Positions 33,233-46,499 of a stretch of 64,000 nt of DNA are shown piece after piece. Under the pieces are notes generated by a model. That model worked only from the letters and a program-made list of their open reading frames with translations, was not told where the DNA came from and did not search any database. The DNA comes from Dryococelus australis (Eukaryota > Arthropoda > Insecta > Phasmatodea > Phasmatidae). The stretch is from the NCBI GenBank assembly GCA_029891345.1, contig CM056997.1, positions 218,506,712 through 218,570,711 of the forward strand. The letters are read 5' to 3'. Each line of letters opens with the position of its first letter. The first letter of the stretch is position 1. Position numbers and translations under genes: made by a program.

Positions 33233-35424
33233 CATGGAGTCCCACGAATCTGAACTAATTGGACCGAACCATGTACGGATGAGCAATTTTACCGATTAAC
33301 CGAAATAACCATATAACCTTAATTTATTAATTAATTCAAGTGTAAATAGGTAAATGATATCTATTGTAATATGAAACGAGTGTACTTTTCTAGTAGAAGC
33401 TCTCAAGTGAATAATATTCACCGGCGCCTGTGTTATTGTTTACCGCCTTTGCTCGGCCGGGGGCAGGGGGGGGGGATTCAGTTGCTTGTTGTTTATCTTT
33501 CAATTAGCACATGCATAGTTCTGTCATGTGGATCAGGTATTTTTGTAGGCCTAGCGTTTGTTCAGTGGGTAGTGAAAATGGCTAGCGAACGTGATAAGTT
33601 CGAATTTTTAGTGTTTAGATAAAGGCGAGAGTGCAAGTAAATTGTCCATAGACTTCGGCATGGTTAAGTCCACAGTAAATTATTGGAAGAAAAACCGTGT
33701 CAAGATCGAACAGTTCTGTACCCTTTTCGACTAAGAAACACTTGAATACCAGAAAAAAAATCTAAACTTTTGTAATTTGAAAAAGTTGACCTTTTTCTTT
33801 AGTTAACTCGGAAAAGAGAATAGGGAACGCCTCTAAGTGGACCTCTTACCAAGTAAAAGGCCATTAATTAAAACTATTAATGAATGGTGATGATTATTTT
33901 CGTGGAGCATCGGGTGGTTTGATAGGTAGAAGAAAGGCCACGGTATTCGCCAGTTTACTATCAGCCGAGAGCAGCTTTATGCTGATCACCCATCTGCTGA
34001 ATTCTACCTTGATGAGTTTGTTGCTCTATGATCTGAATAGGGATATTCTCCCCCAACAAGTTTATAATGTCAATGAAACTGACTTGAACTTCAAGGCACT
34101 GCCTACAAAAAGTAGAGTGGCCAAACATGAATCCCAAGTTCCAGGCTTCAAAATGAGCAGGGAGCGCATCACTTTAATGGCTTGCAGTAATGATGTGGGT
34201 CATCAAATGTTACCTTTAATGATGATCGGAAAATCTCTAAAGCCTCCAGCATTTAAAAATCTCAACATTAAGTCTCTTCCTGTATTTTACAGGAACCAAA
34301 AAAAATAAAAATACCATGGATGGACAGAAAGTTGTTAAGTGAGTGGTTTCGCGAGCAGTTTGTACCCGCGGTTAACCGGTTAAAAAAAAATGACTTGCGA
34401 CCTTGTGCTATTCTTCTCATTGACAACGTGCCATCTTACTCGGACGTGGAGCAACACACCAATTGTGAAATTAAAGCTGTATTTTTACCTTCTAATATAA
34501 CACTTGCTACAGCCAACAGACCAGGAGGTGTTGCAAGCTTGTATGCTCACTTACAGAAAAATGTTTCCACGAACCCTGACCGAAGACAATGTAAGTTCAG
34601 TGACCTTGTAACAAATAATTAAAGAGGCTAACACAAAGGATGTTTACTGGGCTGCTGAGTCGCGAGAGGCTGTGGCCGAGAAAACCTTAAAAAGTCATAC
34701 AAAAATCTGGTGTCCCTCAAATTATTTCAAAGGCCGGAAACTCACAGTGAAGCATAACACCTAGAACTCTTAAAGGGGATTCCCAAATGTAAAGATGCAA
34801 TCGACGCCAATATCAATATGTGAATGACAGCGGATCTGGCTGATATTAAAAATGTGACTGTCGAATACATTGTCGCAGTCGTTAATCAAGAAGCCGAGCA
34901 GCCTGACGTCGGAAGTGATAACGAGACCGAAGGTAACGGGGGAGCATCTTTGGTCACGTGCAGATGCCACAGTGACCCTTGACCTCGCTCTTCGTTATGT
35001 TTAATAACAGGACAATGCTACATCTGCAAACTTTATGTTCCTAAGAAATTGGCGCAATAAGGCTTCGTCTAGTAGATTCTCTTCACTTCGCCAAACGAGA
35101 CTTACCGACTTTTTGAGTTTGAACAAATTATGTTTGTAATTTTATTTTTCATTAATGTATTTATCAACTTTCTGTAGCCTTGAATATATTCTCGTTTTTA
35201 CAGGTGCATTTTTGTCTATGTGATGTTCCTGTATAGGATTTAAAATAAAGTTTATTGTTACAATTTATGTTGTTTGTTTTACATTGCTGCTTATTTACCA
35301 ATAAAAGGGACAAAACAATTCAACAGAAAACTTGAGTTTATTTTAAATGCAGTTTTTTCCAATTGCATGTTTTCGAACTAATCGGAAATTTGGATTAGCT
35401 GAGTTCGGATTAGCAGGACTCCGC
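33233..35424 (+). mobile_element. Tigger-type DNA transposon, decayed
   Basis: The left end reads catGGAGTCCcacgAATCtGA and the reverse-complemented right end GGAGTCCtgctAATCcGAACT, so degenerate inverted ends of about 30 bases bracket a 2.2-kb unit carrying a Tigger-like transposase. TA lies next to both ends, the expected target of Tc1/mariner/pogo elements. On the right it cuts into a gypsy LTR fragment. Confidence 0.7.
33578..34960 (+). pseudogene. Tigger-like DDE transposase, broken
   Basis: Blocks in order: MASERDKFEFLVFR ending in a stop, then a one-base shift into KGESASKLSIDFGMVKSTV and YWKKNRVKIEQF (CENP-B-type helix-turn-helix); a degraded stretch; then 33880-34308 with QQVYNVNETDLNFKALPTKS and ERITLMACSNDVG. 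The frame 34320-34622 carries LLSEWFREQFVPAVN, ILLIDNVPSYSD and VFLPSNITLATA. The second DDE Asp is present in LLIDNVPSY, while the first (expected after YNV) is Asn followed by Glu. Downstream (34620-34960) relics such as VYWAAESREAVAEKTLK complete the family's C-terminal part. The element no longer encodes an active enzyme. Confidence 0.85.
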
Positions 35425-35431
35425 TATATAC

Positions 35432-35635
35432 ATAGCGCGTGTCATCTAATTGCGCGAAAAAATTAGCCAGTCACAGAAGACATCCTTCTGATCGCCTGCA
35501 ATCTTCAGAGCCGCAACTTTGCAACACACTCCTGCTTGGCAGGAATCCCGCAATTAGGCTTCACACTGTAAAATATGCTAAAACGAAATACACATAGCCT
35601 TACCTTTACTCTTTTGTGACGGAACCTCTGTCACA
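35432..35635 (-). repeat. Gypsy LTR fragment with polypurine tract
   Basis: On the minus strand, a polypurine tract AAAGGGGGAGGA (about 35636-35648) is directly followed by TGTGACAGAGGTTCCGTCACA, a typical LTR start that also forms a short palindrome. The LTR continues for about 200 bases and stops at the Tigger right end. The other part may lie left of 33231, but this could not be confirmed. Confidence 0.6.
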
Positions 35636-35649
35636 TCCTCCCCCTTTAC

Positions 35650-37560
35650 AAATAAACTTACTCAACACACACAAACTACCCATTATTGATTAAACCTTTT
35701 AAAACTACTCAAATGTGCCCTTTGCATCTCGAATGGGTTTTGAGGATCTTCCAAGTGAAGAGTCATGGATGTGAGGAAAGATGGAATTTTGTAGTGGCCT
35801 ACCAACTTAGGGGCTAGCTAGAACACAAAGTTATCTACCTTTGAGGATAAGAAATGTGGTTCAACCAATATAAGATTATACCACTCGCTTAACACCTCAT
35901 GATACCCTTCCAGACATTCCGTCACTTACTTCCGTACTTTCCCATGTCCTTTCTATTAACAGAATTCCACTCAGGTCTATTCAATTACCATGCATTTTAC
36001 AAAGGATGCAGCATCCTCCTCCCTAAAAACCACTCAGCCAGGGCATGTTTGGTGGCTTCACTAACTATGTTATTAAAACATACCTCTAAGAAGACAGCAC
36101 TTCATCCCGCTTCCTCACCGACTCCTTCTGATAAAACCGTAGCACCACATTCAAATTCCGATTATATCGCTCCACTGTGTTAGCCTGAGTGTGGAATTGT
36201 GAGGTGAGAACAAACTTGACTCCCCATCTAAATAACAAGTCTTTCATCTTCCCTGAACTAAACTAAGCCACAATAACACAAACAATGTGGCAGGGAATAT
36301 TAGCAAAGCAAACAGCCTCATTCTCAGCACCTTACATAACTCAGCCGATTTTACCGATCGCAAGGGGGAGGGGGACCACAAACTTAGTAAAACTATCCAA
36401 CGCCACAAGAATGTACACAAAACCTGAAACACTTCTAGAGGAAAAGGACCCACTATGTCAATATACACACGTTCCCAAGGAAACGTTACAACTGACATTG
36501 CATACTTTCCCACTACTTGGGTATTTCGGACCTTAGCAAATTTGCACTCCTCACATACACGAACCCACTATTCTGTCTCCTTCCTCATCACAGACCACAC
36601 GAAAAGTTCTTGAATGTGTTTTATTGTTCGATTCCGCCCCACATGACCCCCCAACTATAGAATTATGATAATAGAAACATTCCTCCTCTCATAATTTTCC
36701 TCAGTAACCCCTTTCAAACACCATGCTCACATTCGTCTGTTTTCATGTCACTTAAGATAGTCTGGCATCCAGAATCGGATTGTTGGTACGATGAAAGGTT
36801 TCGTAACAACTGCAACACGTTGATAAAATATAGGACCTGTTTTACTTCGTCAACATCCTCCTGTTCCCTAACAACCTCATATTCCAGCTCATCATCTTCC
36901 TCTTCACTACCAATCTCACCTCTTTCAACAACTCCTTCATCTGGTGGACCAAACACATCAGAACGTAACATTCTGGAAACACAATCGGCCACTAGATTAT
37001 CATTATCCTTAATATGGTGCACCTGAAATTTAAAACGAGTCAGCTTGACAAGCCACCTAGCCAATCGTCCTACCGGTTTGTTGGAATATAAGAGCCAGTT
37101 AAGCACCTGGTTGTCTGAGTAAAGCTCGAAAGTGGATGTCTCTATGTACTCTGCGAACTTCTCCATACCAAAGAGGCAGGCCCAACACTTCTTCTCATAG
37201 GTGGAATACTTTTTTTCGTATATATCAGCAACCTGCCGCCAAAAGCTACCGGACCAATCCTACCCTCCACCCTCTGACTCAAACAGCACCCAACGCAGAT
37301 TAACTCTCATCAATACCTTTTATATTGACAAGAAAAAGGAAGTAGTCAACAAAATGGTTGGTTTGTTGACTCCAAACCACCGGTACGCCAAATTTCATGC
37401 AACTTCTTTTTTCTCTTGTCCATGTAGGTTTTGCATACAATCTGGGTTGCACACAATTTTTCTTCGTCTTAAACCTGACAACAAAATATATCAATGATGC
37501 CCTTTTAACTAACTCAGCAATATATTTCCTACTTTCTTCTAGCACGTTCTCTCCACAAGT
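35650..37560 (-). pseudogene. Gypsy (Ty3-like) pol relic: RNase H and integrase
   Basis: Reading down from 37.3 kb. RNase H end: YSTYEKKCWACLFGMEKFAE, YIETSTFELYSDNQVLNWLL and HHIKDNDNLVADCVSRM. Zinc-region remnant CEECKFAKV. Integrase core: PWERVYIDIVGPFP, then (shifted frame) GVKFVLTSQFHTQAN and VERYNRNLNVVLRFY, containing the catalytic Glu. The C-terminal tail, LVGHYKI-like and LEDPQNPFEM-like text in alternating frames, runs to the polypurine tract near 35640. A possible RT tail lies up to 37560. Multiple frameshifts and stops; the second integrase Asp region is destroyed. Confidence 0.85.
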
Positions 37561-37738
37561 ATAATAAAATACATCGTGATGGTTCTTCTAATGTGGCAGC
37601 CATAATTTACATTTATTCAATCTGTTGAAATGTAAGGCATGTACACAAACAGCACCAAGAAAATTGCACGTTCCAATTCTTACAATCGCAGATGCTTTAG
37701 TTAAAAAATTTAAGTTCTAAGTATGCATACACACACAA

Positions 37739-37756
37739 TCTCTCTCTATCTATCTA

Positions 37757-37794
<38 letters not shown>

Positions 37795-37797
37795 CTC
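37739..37797. repeat. (CT)n/(CTAT)n microsatellite
   Basis: CT dinucleotides with an internal short CTAT tract; about 58 bases. Confidence 0.97.
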
Positions 37798-37799
37798 TA

Positions 37800-39580
37800 C
37801 AGACACTGCATTTTTCACAAACACAAAACAAAGTTAGATTTGAAATGGTTAACGATGTGAAGCTGTCATTATAAGAAGAGGTTAGACAACTTGTAAACTG
37901 ATTATGATATTTGTACTGCCAATAATGCTGAAGTAATAGCATGATCATGTACAGTAACACACTGGCTCACAAAAGTGATTGTCAGACTGAATTTGCGTGT
38001 GAAAATACAAGTAAAAACTAATTAACTGAGTTAGTAAAATTAAATACATTTTACTCAGAAATTTGCAGCAAATTTAGTTAAATCTATTTCCTTTGAATAC
38101 ATTACATCTCAATATATAGTTTTCAGTGTAAACTTGAACAAACACATAAATATTAAGGTTATCTAGCACCTGTAAATTACACTGATAAAAAAATGCCAAA
38201 TTTTCTTTCAAGGCCAATCAAAAAATATAAATAAACCCGACAGTTTATGCTTGGGAAATGATACTTTAAACTTAAGGCGAGGAGCGGTAATTTCTTGTAG
38301 ACGTAGGCTCGCCGTGACTAATGCTGCGATGTCTTCCAAGGCATATTCCAGGCACGCCGCTCCTGGGGTGAGTCACGCTTCAAGAGGGCGGCGGGAGCTG
38401 GCACAAGGGATTGGCAGTCGATGGGAAGGTTGGTGGAAGGGGGTTGCGGAAGTAGGGTTTCGGCCGTCAGGAACATAAAGTTACGAGCGATGCGGACCAC
38501 ATGCTCAGCATTACTAGCCAGTACGAGGGAGCACGAGGGTACGGTTGGGGGATTGCGGATAAATTGGTGTATAGTCGGAGTGGTGCGGGAGGGGCAGGGA
38601 GATAGCTTCCATGACTTCTATGACTGACCTTGGCTCCCAGGACATCTAGGGACCCGTCTAAATCCTGTGGTTGGTCAACATATGTTTTCACCCCTTACGT
38701 TGCATTTTAGATATTGCTCATTTCATTTCACGATGAAATGCTTATTTTGCACATCCAAATACTGGTCCAATTAATATGAGAAGTTCGTTGCCAGTGTGTT
38801 CGTTCAGCTAACTCCGTCGAAATGAATTTCATATTACTTCATAAATATTGCTTTTCATACAGACTAAAAAACATCGTTACAGAAGAAATATTTTGGACTT
38901 TAGAAAACAGTCGTCATGTTTATTTTATAAACCCTTCAACTACAGACTGTTGTCCGTATACTGAGCACATTTGAAAGCGCTGCTTATGTTCCACTTCCAT
39001 ACACGTTGAGAAATATTTCACCATACGAACATTGCCATGGACCTCGTAACTTTATTCATGCTTCGGACAAATTAAACTCTTTCAAACGTAAATTTTCCAA
39101 CAAATTTGCTAATACTACACATGAAATTAATTAAAAAACGAAAGCAAAATAAATTATTTTTCTTGTTTTAAATGTTAACCTGACACTTTTAATACAACGT
39201 TGAGGTGTGAAACTACTTGATTTCTGTCGTTGCCAACTTTGCAGGGCTAATGATATTCAGTGATCCCGTTAAAATATACGCTGGTAGGGGAAGTGATATT
39301 TTTCGATGGTTGATTTCAAAAGCGCTCATTTCATCGTATTAGATATATGGAATTTCGTTTCGAGCAAGCGAAAAAGAAATAATTTTCATTGTATCGAGTA
39401 TGCATTTTCACATGTTAAGTCATAATTTTACTGTTATTGACCACATAACAAAATAAACCGAGGTATTCGCAAAATTGAAACATGCAAGAAATGTAATGTA
39501 ACAATTCAAGTTGAAATTCACATAGAAAATTAATTTTGCAAAATTTGGTAACAACCGAAAATAAAAAATGTCCTTATATG

Positions 39581-39625
<45 letters not shown>

Positions 39626-39920
39626 CCCACACACACATTACCATTTCGTTAGTCGTTGTGCAGTTACCTAGAAGTATTTCATTGCATAATTTCAGTGTAT
39701 TCTTATGCACTGACTCCCACACTGGGCGCGGACGCCATCTTACCTGGTTCACGCCATAAAAATCGTCATTGTTACAAATCGTTATTCTGCTGATACAAAA
39801 TTATGTGCTGTCTGGAAGATGTCCCCCACCACATCGCAGACCTTTATATAAACCGGGTGACTTCCAGCAAGTTTTCAGAAGCTACAGCAAAGTGCATAGG
39901 CTAAAAGCAGGTTTTAAACT
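37800..39920. other. No recognised gene; GC-rich block 38270-38640
   Basis: The block near 38270-38640 is richer in G+C, with short open frames on both strands but no recognisable protein. The rest is AT-rich. An (AT)n tract lies at 39585-39622. Confidence 0.4.
39585..39622. repeat. (AT)n microsatellite
   Basis: TATA dinucleotide run of about 38 bases followed by a short ACACAC tract. Confidence 0.97.
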
Positions 39921-39924
39921 TGCT

Positions 39925-41150
39925 CATTTCCCTACTCTCTGAAAATGTGCCACAATAATAGTTTTTCCCAAACCGGACAAAGACACTACCCAATTGCTAA
40001 ACTAATGTCCCATTAGTCGGCTTAGCTCATTCTATAAGATTTACGAGCGAGTATTCTTGCTCCGCCTAAATAATCACATTCGCGAGAACAATCAATTTCC
40101 TAACGAGCAATTTGGCTTAAGGAAAAATTGTTCTACTGTGTATCAACTCGTCCTATTATCAGAACATATTACCAATACATTTAACTGGCACCTTTATACT
40201 GTTACGGTCCTATATTTTTAGAAGTGGAAAACTCTTGACAGGGACTTCCATGCAGGGCTGATTTATAAATTATATCTGACTAACTTCCCTGATTGTTATA
40301 TTAAGCTATTAGCTTCCCATTTAGATAAGAACTCCTTCATTATATCTTTGGAAGGAGCTATTTCAGACAAGAAACATATTACGGCCGAAGTCTCGCTGGG
40401 CAGCATCTTAGGGCCAGTCCTGTATAACATTTATACCCACAATATTCCGCACCCCCTTAATTGTCATATTAATTTAGGAGTTTAAGCAGATGTCAGGGTC
40501 ATCTACACCCGGTCCCACAGAGCTGAACTTGCCACTCAGTGCGCCCAGGCACAGCTCACTGAGCTTGAAACTAATTTTCGCCTGTGGCGAATTAAGATAA
40601 ACGTGGTTAAATGCGAAGCGCTAGTCTTCACGCGCCACAACATCCCCCCTAATCTTCAACCACTCACTATCTTCGGGGAGAATATTCCTTTTATAGATTA
40701 AGTAAAGTATCTTCGCCTCATTTTGGATCGAAGACTGACATGGCGGCGCCATGTGGAGGCAAAGGGAAATCGCACTTATGCTCGCATGTCTGCCTTGCAT
40801 CCACTATCAAATCGCGATTCTGGTTTATCGCAGAATAATGGCATTCACTGATATCAGTCCGTGATTCGGCCCATTATTACTTTTGCAGTCCCTGCATGGG
40901 CATAATGAGCACAAACCCTTTTAAATTTTCTACAAATGGTGCAAAATAAATGCCTTAGGTTGGCAGCTAGTTATGTCCCGAACAGATGCTTGCACGCAGA
41001 ACTGAACCAGGAATTGTTGCAAGGCGTAATACGTAATCAGGCCCTAAGCTTTCATGAATCATATGAGGACCATATAAATCCTCTCATTTTTGCCCTTTGG
41101 TAATATGGTATTGACGAGAACCAGTGCTGTAAGCGACCTAAGACGCTTCT
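39925..41150 (+). pseudogene. Jockey-like non-LTR reverse transcriptase relic
   Basis: The frame reads KCATIIVFPKPDKD, then CPISRLSSFYKIYERVFLLR, FPNEQFGLRKNCSTVYQLV, DFHAGLIYKLY, ISLEGAISDKKHITAEVSLG, GSILGPVLYNIYTHNIPHP, a position where the catalytic FADD box reads stop-A-D-V, LETNFRLWRIKINVVKCEAL, VKYLRLILDRRLTWRRH, and ends with PIITFAVPAWA. This is the full palm-to-thumb order of jockey/CR1-type RT. At least six stops are present and the second Asp of the YADD-type box is Val. The endonuclease and ORF1 are absent, so the copy is 5' truncated, as usual for LINEs. Confidence 0.9.
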
Positions 41151-43800
41151 AGAGCATAGGCTCTCTTAGCCCTGCGTACAACTCACTGCCATACCAATAT
41201 TCATAGCACCTGTGCATCTTCATTAGTTTATTGCAGTCGACTAACCTGAGCAGTCCTGAAAGGAATTCTCAGTCTAGTTTTTATATTTAATTTTATTTAT
41301 CACATTACAATTAGACTAGTTCTAAACCTCTCATTCAGAGCCAGCTGCATGGATGTATGGCCCGTTCGCTACTGCCGATTCCAAGGCAGCCTCTGACCAG
41401 ACATTCTTCAAATAACTGTAAAGCCTGTGGTGATAGTGTGCTGTCTGCAGCAGTTGGTGAGAGCCTCTCATCAAGATTCAAGAAACCCCCCCCCCCCCTT
41501 CCCAACAAACCCATGCCAATCTCCATGCATTCGTATCAAATGTCCGTAGATATGGTATGTTACATCCAATGGCTACAGAGACGGGCCGTTGCGAGGTAGC
41601 ATAGCATTAGGTTTACACACATACGTCTCCGAGGACAGATGTTAGTAGTAAATCATTTAGGATAGTTTTAATATCCTTCCTTAAACATCACAGGTTCTCG
41701 CTGTCTCTTCCCTGGCCATGAAAAAAACCAGTAAGATGCAAATCACTTTTTTTTTTTTTTTTCTCTTCCTGGAATCCACTGGAGATTCGGGAAGAAGATG
41801 ACCAATAGCGCCATTTCCCTAACCAGAGTGGTGGTCAAGTACCACTCTGGCTAAGGCTAGTGCTCCCTCCCACGTTAACTTATTTTTACGAAATAATAAC
41901 ATTTCTATTTTTGAAACTGCGAATATAGTTTATTTGCTGTTTGTTCACGCTTTTTGTACCAAAACTGTGAGAAATCACCCCGTGTGTGACGTGCCGGGAT
42001 GTTACCTAAATATAATTTATTACAAGCGTTTTATACTAGCATTAATATAAAAATAGTTTTTTTAAATTGAAATTTAATGTATTATTGAATTTTATCTATA
42101 CATTATAACATTAAATTTCATATTAACCAGAATTCAGAGCAAGAAAGTAGGTGTGTTAGAGAAATGCCAAGTAAAAAATTTCTTATACAAAATATTATTA
42201 CACAGATTGCAAAATAATGTGTTGCGTTTGTCCCTTTTGTATAATTTTGTAGAGACGATTAAGCTTTATTAGCATGAGGCCGAGGAATATCCGAGAAATA
42301 AAACTTTAGCAGGGGTTTAAAAAAAGTTGGAAAGAACATTAAATTGACTATAGTAAGGAATAGTAATTTGGTGATGGAATGAACTTGCAACACTCAGATG
42401 CTATTGTACATAATACAAATGCGAACAGGAAAAGTATAATACTACCCTAAAATGTTTTAGTAAGGTTACACAAGGCACAAATTCTTTCTACAAAATTTAT
42501 TATTACATTCTTTTAAAAATTTCTCTATATGGATTTACTAAATTCAGGAATATTTTTTCTATATAAAACTTCACTTTAATTTACAATGACACACTGAGGC
42601 CAATAATTAAATTATCAATTGAAACATAATGTGCATATTGGTTCGATCTCATTACTTAATAATCACACATTAACTCAAATTAAAATATGCGTCAACGTAA
42701 CATGTAAAGCTTCAATTCTGACACTTGGTCACAGATTAACCTGATTAAAAATATATATATATACACCTACAGCATATTACTCAGCACTCGGCCGTGACAA
42801 TAAAAAAGAATTACCCAAACTGCATAAATTTCGCCGAAAAATATTGGGTGGCTAGTCTTCCGCGTAATATTTTAATGACGCAGTCACAAAGGATTTCATT
42901 TCTAATCCACTAGTACTCGTATAATAAGGCTTGTAAAACAAACGACTTTCAATAGCACACGAAATATTCATAGGTGCCCGCCTCTCTTCACAATAATTAA
43001 ATGTACAAAATTGAACGTACTTGTCCCCTTGTTCTACAGGTGTTTTTAATGTCTATAACACATATAATCAATATAGATAGGGAATCAATTAAAGCATAAA
43101 GACAATAACAATCGGGTTTTAATAACAAAAAGCAAAAATTAATTAAGAACACTCGCCCAATATTTCGTGCGTGAATCATATGCGTCAAGACGTGCGTTAA
43201 GCACAAGAAGCCTATAGTTTTGAATATTGATCCGTAACGAAGTAATAGATGTTCAATAGACTGTCGTGGAAACAGGTTCACGGCGTTATAACATGAACTC
43301 ATAACTACACACCTATGAGGCAGTGGCCGAAGTCCAGTAAAACACCTCCGGCGAAATAGTACATATTAAACAATAATTTAAAAAATTAGCTAAAATATTA
43401 AAAATCTTCGAAGAGGAAGCTGGGGAATTCTGGGAGCACATAAATCCCCTTGGTCGTAAAAGGGTAACACAAGTGAATTAAAAAACTATGATGAGCCACA
43501 GACAATAAGCTGGTTCCACTCATTCATGTCAGCAACAAGGGCAAATAGGGCGGCGAAACACAAGCTAAGCAAAGCCGTAACAGCAATCTACTTTACAGAA
43601 AATTGCAAAAATTCTAAAACCCAGAACAATAAACGGGCTTACAAAACTATGTAGCAATTTCAAATATTTTCTGCATGCCCAGCAGATATTAAAATATCAA
43701 CCTCACACGAAGTAATACCAAACACAAAACTAAGTGACCATTTTGAAAATTAATTCGCCCAGAAATCACCACAATAATTATGCACTCTCTCTGGCCGCCG
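41150..43800. other. No recognised gene; perfect 10-bp hairpin at 41823-41850
   Basis: AT-rich except for a 13-C run at 41486-41498 and a moderately GC-rich patch 41340-41600. At 41823-41850, ccagagtggt and accactctgg form a perfect 10-base stem with an 8-base loop. The short frames at 41335-41599 on both strands are likely artefacts of that patch. Confidence 0.4.
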
Positions 43801-43810
43801 AATTTACTAA

Positions 43811-46497
43811 TCAAATATGTGAACAATGGGTGGAAATAACATGAAATCGCTGATGAATGCAGTTACTGTGGTGCACCATGCACTCAAATATATGCCACCA
43901 GTTCCCATAGTGAATATTACTGCTCCTCCAATCGAGCAAGTAAGTGGCAATAGATAGTGTCATGACAAGAGCTCCGAGAAGAATACCTAGTATAAAGCTT
44001 GATCTACTGGTATACGGCCGAATGGAATTTTGTTTCTTAGTTGCACACAAAATCCTCCCCACATGAAGTAGCTGTGTACATCAGGATGTTCATTGACAAG
44101 TTGTGTCATCTGGGCATATTATACAGGCAGGCATCTTGCATAATTTATCCTCTCATAGGCAAAACACCAAGGGATCATGGTACAAATGGAAGCCAAATGA
44201 ATCAACCAATCCCTTTCCCGTGATGCTCGAATGAAACAGAGGAGTAATTCCTCCATATCTAGGTAGGACATCCACAATTTCGAGAGGGTTCAATTTACAT
44301 TTCTCAAAAAGTTCATGTAGTCTTTGAAATGTTGCGCTATCATTCCATACGAAACTCTTTGGATAAGTTCTTCTGCTGATGTCATGCAAATATTTGTAGA
44401 GAAATTGTTCACATGTGTCAGTAAATCATCTAACACACACTGATAATCCTTATGATTCTCACCCAACCAAGATATGAATATGAAACCCTTCCATATCATT
44501 CTCATGAATACTTCATATATAATATTTGTCATCTAGTACCTCTATTGTAATGACGGCCTTCCATTACAGCATCAACTGAACCATCAGTAATTACACCTGC
44601 TTCAACACACAAATCTCGTAACCAAGCATCTTTGTATCTCTTTCCTATCACACCAAGTAATGTACATATGGTATGAAATATAGCTAAACGAAGAACGATC
44701 ACGTCTTTAAACACATGGGGATGCTTCCATATGATCTCTAAGGCTTTTGCATACAGTGCCTAATCAATCTTGTTCAATTTGAGACTTTGAATTATTTTGA
44801 TTGATCGTTTTAATTCCATATTCACTGTAGACATGTGTGCCGCTGAAGAATTTATTTTATACAGATATCCTAAATTATTCTGGCTGACATTGATTACATT
44901 CCTTATTGGAATACTATACCCTATCCAATTGCTGGCAATTTGTGCAAGTTCATTCATAGTCTGGACCAATATCCACTCAAAGTTCTTCTCCCTTGATGAC
45001 TGAATTGAAGAGTCCACTGCAACTGCACCACTATCAATACCAGTTGGCCCTTTTCGTTGGCCAACATTGTATACTGGAATCATCATAGTTTGACTGCTTA
45101 TGCTATGCATTTTGCTTTTCGGTATACAATGTAGCGATCTTTCTTGACGTTCTTCAATTAGTTTTAGTTTAATAGCAATAGAATTTACACGATGTGATGT
45201 TCTCTTCCCACATAATGTCTCCTTCTGTGTGTCTATGTTTACCCAAGCTAAATTAGTGAAAACACCAGGCACAATGTTAAAAGGTACCATTGTGGATCCA
45301 TCTGCTACAACCATTTTTTGAGTGCTTAAGGCTGTATCAATCTCTTTGAGATTACAGTTAGAAATACAATGACGAAGACGATTGAGAATTGTTATTAACT
45401 CAATATTTACTGTAAGAGATTTTATGCAAATGAAAGATGTATGTGTTTCGGAGGTTTCACTTCACCATTAGTGACAGCATATATCACATCCTGCTCTAAG
45501 GATGACACTCGTTGTTTTGTTAGGGCAGGAATACTATTTTCTGAACCAGTAATAAAAACTTACAATAACTTAGAAAGTGATTCTGACACAACGACTTCTT
45601 CACTCAGTTTTTCAATGTTTAGAAGCCAAACTTGTGTAACTGATTGCTTTTGAATTTCAAGTCTTAGTTAGTAGGCTGTTTGCACAATATTATCTTTCAG
45701 TGTAGTTTTTAAGTTCTGAAGCTTTTTATTTAGTTATTTTATTTTCCTTAAACAACTTAGTGACAGAGAGATTCTCTGGTTACAAATATCGTCTTTCATC
45801 ATCATCTAGAAAAATGCGCAAAACTTCTGGGAGCACGTTTTCAAGCTTTCGTCGAATGTATTTTTTTTCTCGGCTTTCTGACATCGGTGATACCATACGA
45901 TTCCATCGTGCATATCAATCTCCTTGTTATTTCAGTCATTACGATAAATCGTGGGTCAGTAAACAAGTAGTTTCTAATCAATTAAAAAAGTTCCTTAAAA
46001 GCGAATTTTTCCACATCATAATTTGTACTACCTTCAATAAGGTTTTTGTCAGAGCTATCATTAATATGTGTGTTTTCTGACTTTGTGTAAGCACGGAAGA
46101 ACGATCTAAATGTTTTCACAGATAATACATTTTGCTTCATAAACTACACTGGAGGATCCTCCGTCTCTTGGAGAGCATTCTATATTGTTTAGCTCATCTC
46201 TCATTAGTATTGGTTTTACATTATTCTCTTTTATGGAGTTCAACAGTTTCTTCATTCTAAAAATGGTTCAAAATGTCCTATGGTAATATATTTCTGGTAT
46301 TTTTCCTTCGTGATGTTTTTCCCAGTATTCAGAATGGGTTCATAGTTGCTGATATCTGCTGCTCTCAGTAAGGTCTTCTAAGATTCAATACTTTGTGGAC
46401 AGACGAGCTTCGCATCGTTTTTTCTATCCGAAACATGTATAACACAGCTCCTACCGCAATGCTTATACAGAACTATGTATTGCCCTGTCACCTCCAT
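43811..46497 (-). pseudogene. Decayed copy of an uncharacterised multi-copy protein family
   Basis: Read from an ATG at 46497: CGRSCVIHVSDRKNDAKLVC (a Trp-to-stop follows), ITKEKYQKYITIGHFEPFLE, then SLEQDVIYAVTNGEVKPPKH. The frame 45314-44760 carries STMVPFNIVPGVFTNLAWVN, PTGIDSGAVAVDSSIQSS and VLVQTMNELAQIASNWIGY-type text (read as ILVQTMNEL here). The frames 44714-44290 carry LAIFHTICTLLGVIGKRYKD, DGSVDAVMEGRHYNRGTR and VLDDLLTHVNNFSTNIC. These blocks look like a large protein family present in many near-identical copies in cnidarian, arthropod and fish assemblies, probably carried by a mobile element; its activity is unknown. At least six frameshifts or stops. Confidence 0.6.
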
Positions 46498-46499
46498 TA

